Notes: a model not told the origin generated them from the letters alone. Positions 4,981-12,133 are shown, counted from the stretch's first letter. The stretch: 12,243 bases of DNA from DASXMX01 sp036794395 (GCA_036794395.1 DAIRGS010000215.1:1-12243), one strand, 5' to 3'. Numbers and translations: made by a program.

Positions 4981-7341
4981 CTACGGGCTGACCGCCTTGC
5001 GAGGCTCGGCTTCCGATTGCCCTTGAGGCGTGGCCGGCATCTCGGCCGCCACCGGAAGCAAAATGATCGCCCGTGTTCCTTGTCCGCTCTGGCTCTCCAG
5101 CCGGATCGAACCTCCACTGGCCTCGAGCCACCGCATTGCCTTGGCCAGCCCCAGCCCGCGCCGGCGTCCTGCCGGTTTGGCGCTGAAGAATGGGTCGAAG
5201 GCGCGCTTGGCCGTGTTCTCGTCCATTCCGTGGCCGTTGTCAGATACTGTTAGCACCACGCGGCCCGAATACGGGTCGTGGGCGGCAGTTATCCTGATCC
5301 GACCTTCGCGAGGATCGGTGGCCTGGACGGCATTTGCCACCACTTCCGCCACCGCCGCCGCGACTTGCTTCGGATCGACCAGCACCTGGGGGAGCTGGCC
5401 AACGATCACTTCAATTTGCCTATCGGCCGGATCTGCGTAAACCTTAGCTCCGTGAATCCCCTCCGTCACAACGTCCGCCAGTACCACGGTTTGCACGGCT
5501 GGCGGCACGGGCCTGGCGAAATCCATCAGCTCGGTGATGATCGCGCTGAGCCGGTGCGATTGCTCGAAAACCAAGCTCGCCGAGGCTTTCAATTTTGGGT
5601 CGGATAATTGGGCGGCCAGCAACTGCGAACGGCCACTGATTACCGCCAGCGGATTGTTCATTTCATGAGCCGCCCCCGCGGCCATCTCCCCTACCGTAAT
5701 CATGGTGCGGCTTCGCAAAATTTCGGCCTGGGCGTTTTGCAGGCGTCGATTCGCCTCGGCCAACTGCTCCGAAAGCGTGCGGGCCTCTTCGCGGATCTGC
5801 GCGGTTCGCAATGCCAGGCTCCAGCCGCTGCCGATAACCGAAACTTCCTGCACCTGCGGGCTGAGCCGCTGCGCTTCACCGCGCTGCCCGCCCCACAAAA
5901 CGCCGCCGATGCATTGGCCATCGGCTTCAAGGCAAATCCAAAACCGCTGATCGTGCGGCAAGCGCGGCGAAACCGCCGCGACAAACCACGAAAGATCGTC
6001 GGGAACCGGATTCACCGGTCCATCGGCGGCCGGGGGTTTGCTGGGGCGCTTGTCGGTGATCTCTTTTGGCGCGGGCGACCCGTCCGTTGAGGACTCTGCC
6101 AATTCGACTGGCAGGTCAATCAGCGAACTCTCAACGACCGCTCCGTTTTGATCACAGATGATCGTTTCTGCAAACTGCTGTCCAGGAGGGAGGGAGAAGG
6201 CGACGACAACCGGCACATTCAGCACGCCGATCGCGGTCTGCCCGATTGCCTGAAGCACCGTCTGCGGCGGGGCGTCGGCGCGCAGCCCGCTTTGAAATCC
6301 GCTGAGCGCCTCGAAGAATTTTGCCCTCACTGCCAGCCGGCGATTCTTGATTGCCAACTGCCCGCTGATTCGCCCGAGTTCTTTGTTTGCCTGCGAGAGC
6401 GCCTGTTGATAGAGCTCCCCCGAGCTGCTCTGTCCCAGGCCCAGCGCTCGGGCACGCGGCTCGATCTGCTGAACGAGCCGTTCCATCGCCTCGGTCACTT
6501 GGAGTGGCGTCAGGCCGATGGCTTCGAGCAGCGATTGCCGGGAGACGCTGAAGGTGTAATTCCCGCTGTATCCCAGATGCTGCTCGCGTACGAGCATGTC
6601 GGCAAGGGTGATCAGATTCACCATTCGGGGCTGGATTACATTGGCAGGCAGCGCCTGGGGCGATTGGCCGTGCAGCCATGCGCAATCGCGCACCACCGTG
6701 GGCAATGACCAGCGCTCGGCTAGTCGCTTGCCGACCACCATGTGATCCAGGCCGATGATCGTTCGCTCAACGTCGGCGATGTTTCCGCGCAGCAGATCCG
6801 CCGCCTCGACGACCCGGCTAAAACTCTTGGGGAGGATCGTCTCCAGCGCGATTTTCCCCAGATCGTGGAGAAGACCGCAAATAAAAGCTTCGGAGGGATC
6901 CGGGAACCCGGGACTCCGCCGTCCGCCCGCCCCACCGGCCAAGGCCGCGGCAAGCAGTTCCGCGCAGCAAGCGGTAGCCACGCAATGTTTCCAGAAATCG
7001 TCGCGACTGAAATGCGGCGCCCGCCGTTCCGAAACGCTGCCGAATGATTGAAAAACTGAGATCGCCAGAACGGCGCTCCGCACCGCTTCAAATCCAAGGA
7101 GCACGACGGCGCGTTCTATCGATTTGACTTCCCCATGAACGCCGACATCCGCCCGATGAACGAGTTGCAACAGCCGGGCAGTGAGTGATGGGTCGCTGCT
7201 GATTAATGAGACTACTTCTGCAACAGAAGCTTTCTCATCCGCGGTAAGCTCAAGCAACCGCACCGCAACAGCGGGCAACGTCGGCAAATCCTCCAACTGC
7301 TGGAGGACGAGTTCGACGCGTTTTTCCTTTAGATCAGCCAT
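4981..7341 (-). CDS. HDOD-domain sensor histidine kinase
   Basis: The product has 786 residues and no membrane segment, so it is cytosolic. Residues about 12-215 are an HDOD domain with the block LEDLPTLPAVAVRLLEL and a retained HD pair (H159/D160 in CGLLHDLGKIALE). A helical linker (about 280-345) leads to a GAF-like region (about 345-515) broken by a proline- and charge-rich insert (415-450). Another coiled coil (515-547) precedes the HisKA segment with H559 in GAAHEMNNPLAVISG. The ATPase domain shows the N box (N670), G1 (DNGHGM, 701-706), F box (FDPFF, 715-719) and G2 (RGLGLA, 728-733). It should autophosphorylate H559 and pass phosphate to a receiver, plausibly one of the two encoded beside it. 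A TTG at 7377 is in frame, but the ATG at 7341 is preferred even though its ribosome-binding site is weak. All kinase boxes are intact. Confidence 0.9.
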   Translation of the reverse strand: MADLKEKRVELVLQQLEDLPTLPAVAVRLLELTADEKASVAEVVSLISSDPSLTARLLQLVHRADVGVHGEVKSIERAVVLLGFEAVRSAVLAISVFQSFGSVSERRAPHFSRDDFWKHCVATACCAELLAAALAGGAGGRRSPGFPDPSEAFICGLLHDLGKIALETILPKSFSRVVEAADLLRGNIADVERTIIGLDHMVVGKRLAERWSLPTVVRDCAWLHGQSPQALPANVIQPRMVNLITLADMLVREQHLGYSGNYTFSVSRQSLLEAIGLTPLQVTEAMERLVQQIEPRARALGLGQSSSGELYQQALSQANKELGRISGQLAIKNRRLAVRAKFFEALSGFQSGLRADAPPQTVLQAIGQTAIGVLNVPVVVAFSLPPGQQFAETIICDQNGAVVESSLIDLPVELAESSTDGSPAPKEITDKRPSKPPAADGPVNPVPDDLSWFVAAVSPRLPHDQRFWICLEADGQCIGGVLWGGQRGEAQRLSPQVQEVSVIGSGWSLALRTAQIREEARTLSEQLAEANRRLQNAQAEILRSRTMITVGEMAAGAAHEMNNPLAVISGRSQLLAAQLSDPKLKASASLVFEQSHRLSAIITELMDFARPVPPAVQTVVLADVVTEGIHGAKVYADPADRQIEVIVGQLPQVLVDPKQVAAAVAEVVANAVQATDPREGRIRITAAHDPYSGRVVLTVSDNGHGMDENTAKRAFDPFFSAKPAGRRRGLGLAKAMRWLEASGGSIRLESQSGQGTRAIILLPVAAEMPATPQGQSEAEPRKAVSP

Positions 7342-7371
7342 GAAGGCGGCGATCAGGCATATTAACCAACA

Positions 7372-7393
7372 CGCCAATGCAATCGCATTGGCG
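7372..7393. promoter_or_regulatory. Perfect hairpin between the HTH-receiver and kinase genes
   Basis: CGCCAATGC and GCATTGGCG form a perfect 9-bp stem with an AATC loop, about 30 bases before the kinase ATG on the minus strand. The sequence after it on the minus strand (GTTGGTTAATAT) is only mildly T-rich. It could be a weak or partial terminator, an RNA-processing site that sets differential expression, or an operator. Confidence 0.5.
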
Positions 7394-7433
7394 GTGGTTT
7401 TGGTCGTTCAATTTTTTATTCGACCGAACAGCG

Positions 7434-7997
7434 TTACACCGTCAAAAGTTCACCGATGCGCTCAATCAACTTTTCAATGTTGAACGGCTTCTTAACAAAC
7501 TCGTCCGCTCCGGCCTTCAGGAGCTCATTGATCTCATCCTGATTAACGACACCCGACACGATCACGATCTTCATGTGCTCGAAGTTCGGGTTCTTGCGGA
7601 TCGTCTGGCAGACGACGTTGCCGTTGATGTCCGGCAGCATGTAGTCCAGGATGATCAGGTCTGGAACGAATTCCTGCGTCAGAACACCGGCGTCGTAGCC
7701 CGTCCCGGCGGTTTTGACCTCGAATCGGCCGTCGCGCTCCAGGACGTCCACGAACAACTCCACAATTTCCGGGTCATCGTCCACGACAAGCACCTTCTGC
7801 TTGCCGCTGTCCAATGCATCCGGCGGGATGTTGTTGTCCTTCATGAAGGCAATCAACGCGTCCCGGGGTATCCGACGGAACCGGCTGCCGGGCACGCGGA
7901 ATCCCTTTAGCCGCCCGCTGTCGAAGCAGCGAATGATCGTCTGCTGGGACACCTTGCAAATGTCTGCTGCTTCGCCCGTCGTGAAAACCGTCTTCAT
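7434..7997 (-). CDS. Response regulator with N-terminal excisionase/MerR-type helix-turn-helix and C-terminal receiver
   Basis: The product has 187 residues. Residues 3-52 match excisionase-family winged helix-turn-helix domains (TTGEAADICKVSQQTIIRCF, then the wing KGFRVPGSRFRRIPRDAL). A short linker leads to a receiver (about 68-185) with D73/D74, phospho-acceptor D118 in LIILDYMLPD, S148 in IVSG and K170 in FVKKPF. The order is reversed relative to OmpR- or NarL-type regulators, where the receiver comes first. It probably binds DNA or recruits the phosphorelay to DNA; targets are not visible. The ATG at 7997 has a GGAG ribosome-binding site about seven bases upstream. It is the first gene of the minus-strand cluster; the kinase starts 92 bases after its stop. 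The domain assignment is secure; its pairing with the adjacent kinase is inferred from position. Confidence 0.92.
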   Translation of the reverse strand: MKTVFTTGEAADICKVSQQTIIRCFDSGRLKGFRVPGSRFRRIPRDALIAFMKDNNIPPDALDSGKQKVLVVDDDPEIVELFVDVLERDGRFEVKTAGTGYDAGVLTQEFVPDLIILDYMLPDINGNVVCQTIRKNPNFEHMKIVIVSGVVNQDEINELLKAGADEFVKKPFNIEKLIERIGELLTV

Positions 7998-8360
7998 AGA
8001 TTACTCCGTAACGACATCCGCCCTTCGTCCGTCAAAGGCGGTGGGGATTACTTCACCGGCAACCGTTCGCCGGCTTCCCCATCTTTCCCATTCAACCATC
8101 GGTTTTGGCCCAACGCAACTTGAGCGTTGTACGCGGCATCAATGCTTTCAGATGTTTATCGAGCCGCGAGATGAGGTGTTTCCCGAAGGACATTATCGGC
8201 CCATCGGGGAGATAGGCAAGCTGGGAAAGATCACGAAGTGAAATTATCGTAAGGGCATGCAGCATTTGATTTTGTGTTGAATTTTGCCCCGGCCAAAAAA
8301 TGAAAAAACCCGCTGACGGCGAGTCAGCGGGCTTATCGAAATAATGCAAAGAGGTACAGA
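7998..8360. other. 363-base non-coding region between rpsD and the HTH-receiver gene
   Basis: It holds the rpsD terminator (8297-8331), a small CCGGC/GCCGG hairpin (8056-8073) and presumably the promoter of the signalling cluster. I see no convincing -35/-10 pair there; a TTGACG (minus, about 8029-8034) lacks a matching -10. An 85-codon minus-strand frame crosses the terminator and is not called. Confidence 0.6.
8297..8331 (-). terminator. rpsD: Intrinsic terminator of rpsD
   Basis: On the minus strand CCCGCTGAC (8331-8323) pairs with GTCAGCGGG (8317-8309) around a five-base loop, followed by TTTTTTC and a second T-run. The strong 9-bp GC-rich stem plus T-tract, starting 30 bases after the rpsD stop, shows that rpsD ends its own transcript here. 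Confidence 0.93.
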
Positions 8361-8957
8361 TTATCGATAGAATTCGATAATCAGATTCATGTTCACTTCA
8401 AACGGGACATCCTCAGGCACGGGTAGAGCCTTGACCGTCGCCGTCAACTGTGCCGGATTCCACTCCAGCCAATTCGGCACGTTATGCCCGGCACCCTGCT
8501 CCATATTGTCTCGAAGAACCTTGTGGATTCCTTCTTTGAAGGCGATCGTCATGCCCGGCTCAACGCGAAAGCTGGCAATGTCGGTCTTCCGGCCATTCAC
8601 CACGACATGGCCATGGGCCACAATCTGCCGGCAGGCCCAGATGGTCCGTCCCACGCCCAACCGACGCAGCACGTTGTCCAACCGGCACTCGAGGATCTGA
8701 ACCAGCGTGTTGGCGGTATTGCCCTTGGATTTCTTGGCAATATCCAGGAACTTGCGGAACTGCCGTTCAAGCATTCCATAGTAGTAGCGAAGCTTCTGCT
8801 TTTCGGTCAGACGCACGCCGAACTCGGTGGTCCGGCGGCCACGATAGCCATGCATGCCGGGGAGCTGAAGCTCCTTGGCGGTATGCTTTGGAATGTCGGC
8901 AATGGGAGCGCCGACGCGACGAGACAGTTTAACCTTGGGTCCGATGTAACGGGCCAT
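8361..8957 (-). CDS. rpsD: 30S ribosomal protein S4
   Basis: This 198-residue primary 16S rRNA-binding protein initiates assembly of the 30S body. The N-terminal region (MARYIGPKVKLSRRVG) lacks the CxxC zinc-binding cysteines of the other S4 type, so it is the zinc-free form. Residues about 90-155 are the S4 RNA-binding domain (CRLDNVLRRLGVGRTIWACRQIVAHGHVVVNGRK), and the end VNMNLIIEFYR is typical of S4. The length is normal. The ATG at 8957 starts the conserved MARY; its Shine-Dalgarno (AAGG) is distant and weak. It stands alone with its own terminator rather than inside the S13-S11-S4-rpoA operon arrangement, a separation also seen in other phyla. No autoregulatory leader structure was recognised. 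Confidence 0.97.
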   Translation of the reverse strand: MARYIGPKVKLSRRVGAPIADIPKHTAKELQLPGMHGYRGRRTTEFGVRLTEKQKLRYYYGMLERQFRKFLDIAKKSKGNTANTLVQILECRLDNVLRRLGVGRTIWACRQIVAHGHVVVNGRKTDIASFRVEPGMTIAFKEGIHKVLRDNMEQGAGHNVPNWLEWNPAQLTATVKALPVPEDVPFEVNMNLIIEFYR

Positions 8958-9216
8958 GAGAACCGCACCTTTTCCACGAGCCAGGCGTGAGCCACCAACT
9001 CGTCTCAGGACATGCGTCGCGGCGACTCGTTACCTGGGCAACTCGCCCAAGCATATACACGGTGCCGACTTACACGCGTTTTGCAGGGTGACATGGTTCT
9101 GAGGCATGCCGCCAAGCCCCGCCGCGGGAGCGGCAGGTGATCGGAAGTATAGCCATCGCACGGACATCTACAAGCGATCGTGATATGTGATGGGTCCTTT
9201 GATAATATGAGATTCC
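8958..9216. other. Divergent intergenic region, rpsD / toxin-antitoxin locus
   Basis: These 259 bases must carry the rpsD promoter (minus) and the antitoxin promoter (plus). On the minus strand TGTATATGCT (about 9049-9058) is a possible extended -10 for rpsD, but I find no good -35. A GC-rich hairpin-like stretch (CCGCCGCGGGAGCGGC) lies near 9119-9134. No protein gene is supported. Confidence 0.4.
9178..9206 (+). promoter_or_regulatory. Possible promoter of the Phd/VapC locus
   Basis: A GATAAT hexamer (9201-9206, five of six to consensus) lies 11 bases before the antitoxin ATG. The hexamer 17 bases upstream (9178-9183) is a poor -35. If used, transcription would start near 9213 and leave about four untranslated bases, so the message would be almost leaderless. 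Confidence 0.4.
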
Positions 9217-9447
9217 ATGGCCACACAGATCGAAGTTCATGATCTCGGACTCACGATGAGCGACGCGTTGGATAAAGTGCGCCGCGGAGAGGAAGTCACC
9301 ATTGCAGATCACGGGCAGGCTGTGGCCAAGCTCGTTCCAATTGAGCCGGACGAGCGCGTCTTTGGTGCGTTTAAGGGCCGAGTCGTTGTCGCCGACGATT
9401 TCGACGCGCCGCTTCCGCCGGACGTACTCGCGGAGTTCGAGAAATGA
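9217..9447 (+). CDS. Phd/YefM-like antitoxin (prevent-host-death family)
   Basis: A 76-residue protein with the fold expected of Phd-type antitoxins. The N-terminal DNA-binding part (about 1-45) contains DALDKVRRGEEVTIADHGQAVAKLVP, the characteristic 'helix, turn, strand with GxxVAxLxP' pattern. The C-terminal part (about 48-76, FGAFKGRVVVADDFDAPLPPDVLAEFE) is the toxin-neutralising tail typical of Phd partners of PIN toxins. It should bind and inhibit the downstream PIN toxin and repress its own promoter as a complex. Its stop overlaps the toxin start by four bases (ATGA), indicating translational coupling. The ATG at 9217 has only a GAGA as ribosome-binding site and a very short leader. Confidence 0.9.
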   Translation: MATQIEVHDLGLTMSDALDKVRRGEEVTIADHGQAVAKLVPIEPDERVFGAFKGRVVVADDFDAPLPPDVLAEFEK

Positions 9448-9830
9448 GGCTGCTGCTCGATACGAACGTTTTTCTTCGCATGATGACTGACGAAACGTTG
9501 TTATCGCCAGTCGCCAAGGCGGCCCTGGCGGATCGGGGAAATGAACTTTGGGTCAGCGCAGTGAGCGCATGGGAAATTGCCATCAAAACGGCAATTGGCA
9601 AGATTCGCCTGTCGGACCCGATCGAGCTTTTCATCTCTGATGGAATGCGGAAGGCGAAGGCCATTGAGTTGCCCATTCGCGCGGCCCATGCGGTTCGCGT
9701 CGCGGCACTCCCGCTGCATCACAACGATCCGTTCGATCGGCTTCTGCTTGCCCAAGCTCAAGTCGAATCTTTGACGATTGTCACGTCAGATCGCCAGTTT
9801 GCTCCCTACGGGTTGCCAATAATCTGGTAG
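9444..9830 (+). CDS. vapC: VapC-type PIN domain ribonuclease toxin
   Basis: A 128-residue PIN domain protein. The acidic metal-binding residues are in place: D6 in LLLDTNVFL, E44 in SAWEIAIK, D95 and D98 in HHNDPFDRLLLAQA, and D116 in TSDRQF. Such toxins cleave RNA (tRNA or rRNA in characterised cases) with Mg2+ or Mn2+ and are held inactive by the co-expressed antitoxin. It overlaps the antitoxin gene by four bases, so the pair forms one operon. The length is normal and all catalytic positions are intact, so it is probably active. The partner is Phd-like rather than the classical AbrB-like VapB; this combination is common. Confidence 0.92.
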   Translation: MRLLLDTNVFLRMMTDETLLSPVAKAALADRGNELWVSAVSAWEIAIKTAIGKIRLSDPIELFISDGMRKAKAIELPIRAAHAVRVAALPLHHNDPFDRLLLAQAQVESLTIVTSDRQFAPYGLPIIW

Positions 9831-9849
9831 AGCAGCCATCGATCGAAAT

Positions 9850-9871
9850 CTCGATCCTGCTCGAGTTTTTT
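9850..9871 (+). terminator. Weak intrinsic terminator after the PIN toxin gene
   Basis: CTCGA (9850-9854) and TCGAG (9861-9865) form a short 5-bp stem immediately followed by six T residues (9866-9871). An overlapping alternative stem GATCGA/TCGATC (9841-9856) could compete. The stem is short, so efficiency is doubtful, but the place, 20 bases after the toxin stop and before a convergent gene, is right. Confidence 0.5.
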
Positions 9872-9936
9872 CGCTAACCTTACTGAGACTCTCGGATGGC
9901 ACCAGCGTGCGCAGCAGACAATCGTAATCTGCCCCC

Positions 9937-10308
9937 CTACCGCTGAATGGTCGCGAGGTTCTTGATTTGCAGCGAGATCTCCCGCAGCCGGGCATTGACC
10001 TGCCGCAGCGTGGCGCAGCGCGAAACGATGATCAGCAGCACCGTACATAGCGCGGCGATGAACATGGAAGCGACGCTGCCGATGAACGTGGTGACGATAC
10101 CTTGCTTCAAGGCGCGAGCGATGGCTAGCGTTTGGTCGTGGGTATCGGCATTTGACGGCGGAGCATTCATGCTGAGCTCAAGCTGATGTTGGCCAATCTG
10201 TGCCAGCATCGGCAAAACCGTCGACCACGGCAGCATCACGACCGCCATCCACGCGATCACACATCCGATCCCGAGAATCCATATCCGCCGGCGGTCGCGT
10301 CGCAACAC
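9937..10308 (-). CDS. Small membrane protein with two predicted TM segments, function unknown
   Basis: A 123-residue protein I do not recognise. A basic N-terminus (MLRRDRRR) precedes a first membrane segment (about 10-28, WILGIGCVIAWMAVVML). A polar loop (about 38-68) is followed by a second segment (about 70-95, IVTTFIGSVASMFIAALCTVLLIIV) and a C-terminal amphipathic stretch (about 98-123, RCATLRQVNARLREISLQIKNL) that could form a coiled coil. By the positive-inside rule both ends are likely cytosolic. It starts with GTG eight bases after the stop of the HNH gene, so the two are probably co-transcribed. No clear Shine-Dalgarno is visible. Codon use resembles the neighbours. It could be a membrane partner or effector of the nuclease protein, or unrelated. 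Confidence 0.65.
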   Translation of the reverse strand: MLRRDRRRIWILGIGCVIAWMAVVMLPWSTVLPMLAQIGQHQLELSMNAPPSNADTHDQTLAIARALKQGIVTTFIGSVASMFIAALCTVLLIIVSRCATLRQVNARLREISLQIKNLATIQR

Positions 10309-10316
10309 ATGCTCGG

Positions 10317-11219
10317 TTACCGCCCCAAGAATGCCCGAACCTCCTCAATACTGAATGCCGGCACCCGGCGATGAAGCACAGCATGACAGTTTGGGCACAC
10401 CGGCCGCAAGTCCTCGACCGGATTGACCTCGTATTCGCCCCCGATCTCGGAGAGAGGCCGGAGGTGATGCACGTGGATGAACCCTTGGCCCACCGGCCCG
10501 TAGATCGTCCCGAATGAAAAGCCGCAGATGACGCACGCGGTGCCGTGCGTGGAGATGCAGAGCTGCCGGGCGTGCGGATCGCGCTCGTAGGCATTGACAG
10601 TAACCAGATAGCGCGCGCCCTCGAGCAGCGGCTGCGATGGATCGAGTTCGTCGGGAAGCGGATCGACGCACCAACCGAGCGCTCCGGTCGGGGCGTAGCT
10701 TGGTCGCGGCAGCGTAGTTCCGAGCGCTGACTCAACGTGCTCCAAGACCGCCGGTGAAAAACTTCGCTTGAAAGGCGACCTATGCTTGAACGATGCGGCG
10801 GCTTGGATGTACCGCTCGTGCGCATCGCGGATCGATGCGGGAAGGGACGGAACCTCGGCCGATGGCACGAAGCAGCTTCCCGACGGGACCGGCACGGAAG
10901 GATAGATTGGACTATCAGACAATTGGACCGTGAATGGGTGACCCCGGCTGAGATTCAGTGGCGACCGGAAGAAAAAGCGAGCCCCGTCCTCCCACAGCGT
11001 CAGCGTCTCCACTTGGCCGACGTTCAGCCGAACCCCGTGGGGATGCATCGTGACTTCCCACGAGGCATCTCCCGCGGCATTGGCAGCGCGCACAGAAGCC
11101 GCCAGATTTTCGGCCATCATCCGCGCTACTACCGCGTCCGGCCATAGCGACCGGAACAAGCGTGTTGCGCTACGCCGGTCATAGCGGTCGATTGCCGGGT
11201 TGAAATATTCCAACGCCAT
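10317..11219 (-). CDS. HNH endonuclease domain protein with uncharacterised N-terminal domain
   Basis: The product has 300 residues. The C-terminal part (about 205-300) is an McrA-like zinc-containing HNH nuclease: CVIC (C229, C232), HVHHLRPLSEIGG (H249, H251, H252), N266 in EVNPVEDL, CPNCH (C275, C278, H279) and H283. All metal and catalytic positions are present, so it is probably an active DNA nuclease. Residues 1-175 contain no motif I recognise; they may determine target or ligand recognition. The frame is open to 11432, overlapping the higA gene, but the ATG at 11219 has a clear GGGAG ribosome-binding site and is preferred. It lies 163 bases after higA and 8 bases before the two-TM gene. 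McrA-like HNH proteins often cut modified or foreign DNA, so a defence role is possible. No methylase gene is nearby. Confidence 0.85.
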   Translation of the reverse strand: MALEYFNPAIDRYDRRSATRLFRSLWPDAVVARMMAENLAASVRAANAAGDASWEVTMHPHGVRLNVGQVETLTLWEDGARFFFRSPLNLSRGHPFTVQLSDSPIYPSVPVPSGSCFVPSAEVPSLPASIRDAHERYIQAAASFKHRSPFKRSFSPAVLEHVESALGTTLPRPSYAPTGALGWCVDPLPDELDPSQPLLEGARYLVTVNAYERDPHARQLCISTHGTACVICGFSFGTIYGPVGQGFIHVHHLRPLSEIGGEYEVNPVEDLRPVCPNCHAVLHRRVPAFSIEEVRAFLGR

Positions 11220-11382
11220 GATGCTCCCTTCAGTTACCCAACAATAATTAGACGCCTCCTCCGAACATCCCAAACCCGCCGTGTGGGTCCGTCCAAGATG
11301 CCCGCAGAAACGGACCAACGCCGTCACCGCAATCGGAGTGGCAAGATGCGGGTTGGACATCGCGGCTGCCTGCATGGACCGA

Positions 11383-11808
11383 TCAAAAAAAGATCTCGGG
11401 ACTGACGCCAAATCGATCTCGGATCGCGGCAATTGCCCGTTTGCTGAAATCGCGACGCCCAGACAGCATTTCCGACAAGTTGCTCTGACTCATTCCGATG
11501 TCTCTGGCCAAGCCGCTCACCGTCAGTCCATTGGCGTCCAGGAGATGGCGGACCACGCCCGCCGGTGACGTTTGCGTTGTATCGACCTTCAGTTGCGACG
11601 ATCGCTCGTACTGATCGATCAGATCGGCCAGCACGTCCAGATAGTCCCACACCCCGCCGTCACGCGAGCCCTGGTTCAACATTGACACTTGACCCAGAAC
11701 TTTCACCGCCTCGGCATGCTGCTTTTGATTCTTCAAGCGGCGAAGCGGAAGAGAACGGACCAGATTGAGATAGCTGTCCTTTACAGCAGATGATTTGATC
11801 GCGCGCAT
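11383..11808 (-). CDS. higA: HigA-type antitoxin with helix-turn-helix domain
   Basis: The 141-residue product has an N-terminal helical region (about 5-70; YLDVLADLIDQYE at 56-68 is typical of this antitoxin group). The C-terminal helix-turn-helix of Cro/C1 type (about 84-138) includes LTVSGLARDIGMSQSNLSEM, then LSGRRDFSKRAIAAIRDRFGVSPEIF. The domain order and closing motif match the large HigA-like antitoxin group that pairs with HigB toxins. It should neutralise the HigB toxin encoded just upstream and repress the shared promoter. Its ATG at 11808 is three bases after the higB stop, so translation is probably coupled. The toxin-first gene order is the usual one for hig loci. Confidence 0.9.
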   Translation of the reverse strand: MRAIKSSAVKDSYLNLVRSLPLRRLKNQKQHAEAVKVLGQVSMLNQGSRDGGVWDYLDVLADLIDQYERSSQLKVDTTQTSPAGVVRHLLDANGLTVSGLARDIGMSQSNLSEMLSGRRDFSKRAIAAIRDRFGVSPEIFF

Positions 11809-11811
11809 CGT

Positions 11812-12123
11812 CTAATACCGCCGTTTCCAACGATCTCTCGAGTATTCCCCGTGCGTCATGAGCTCCAGGACCGTAATCGTTTGAATTGGATAGATTACAC
11901 CCGCAACCAAGCGGTACCGGTTCCCACTGACGTTGAACACGGTCACCCTGGCTCCCCTGGCCACGCGAACGCCCCCATCGACAGTCGAGTAAGTGCGCCT
12001 GACATCCTGAATTGATTGCCAACTTGCGCTTCTGACGACGACCAACCAATTCTCCAGCCATGATCGTGAGTCGCCGTGCTTCTGAATGAATCGAGCGATT
12101 GCCGGCTCATTGACGACCCTCAT
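11812..12123 (-). CDS. higB: HigB-type toxin (RelE superfamily mRNA interferase)
   Basis: The 103-residue product has the HigB family landmarks ASWQSIQDVRRTY (33-45), VFNVSGNRYRLV (62-73) and the closing THGEYSRD (90-97). HigB toxins are ribosome-dependent mRNA interferases of the RelE/ParE fold. The family lacks one universally fixed catalytic triad, so activity cannot be read directly, but the conserved basic and aromatic positions are intact and the length is normal. It is the first gene of a toxin-antitoxin operon, three bases ahead of higA. The ATG at 12123 begins MRVV, usual for the family (MRVI in many). No Shine-Dalgarno is present; the promoter lies so close that the message is almost leaderless. 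Confidence 0.92.
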   Translation of the reverse strand: MRVVNEPAIARFIQKHGDSRSWLENWLVVVRSASWQSIQDVRRTYSTVDGGVRVARGARVTVFNVSGNRYRLVAGVIYPIQTITVLELMTHGEYSRDRWKRRY

Positions 12124-12133
12124 GCGCTATCTC

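Noticed and set aside
4291..6708. Several plus-strand frames of 100-190 codons opposite the kinase and receiver genes
   Set aside because: They are antisense shadows of high-GC coding sequence; the minus-strand frames carry full domain signatures and these do not.
7342..7377. TTG start giving 12 more residues to the HDOD kinase
   Set aside because: The start lies inside the 7372-7393 hairpin and adds a short hydrophobic stretch not expected before an HDOD domain; the ATG at 7341 is preferred.
8092..8349. 85-codon minus-strand frame between rpsD and the HTH-receiver gene
   Set aside because: It contains the rpsD terminator hairpin and T-tract within its coding sequence and has no recognisable motif.
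11220..11432. N-terminal extension of the HNH protein
   Set aside because: It overlaps the end of higA in another frame, while the ATG at 11219 has a clear GGGAG ribosome-binding site.
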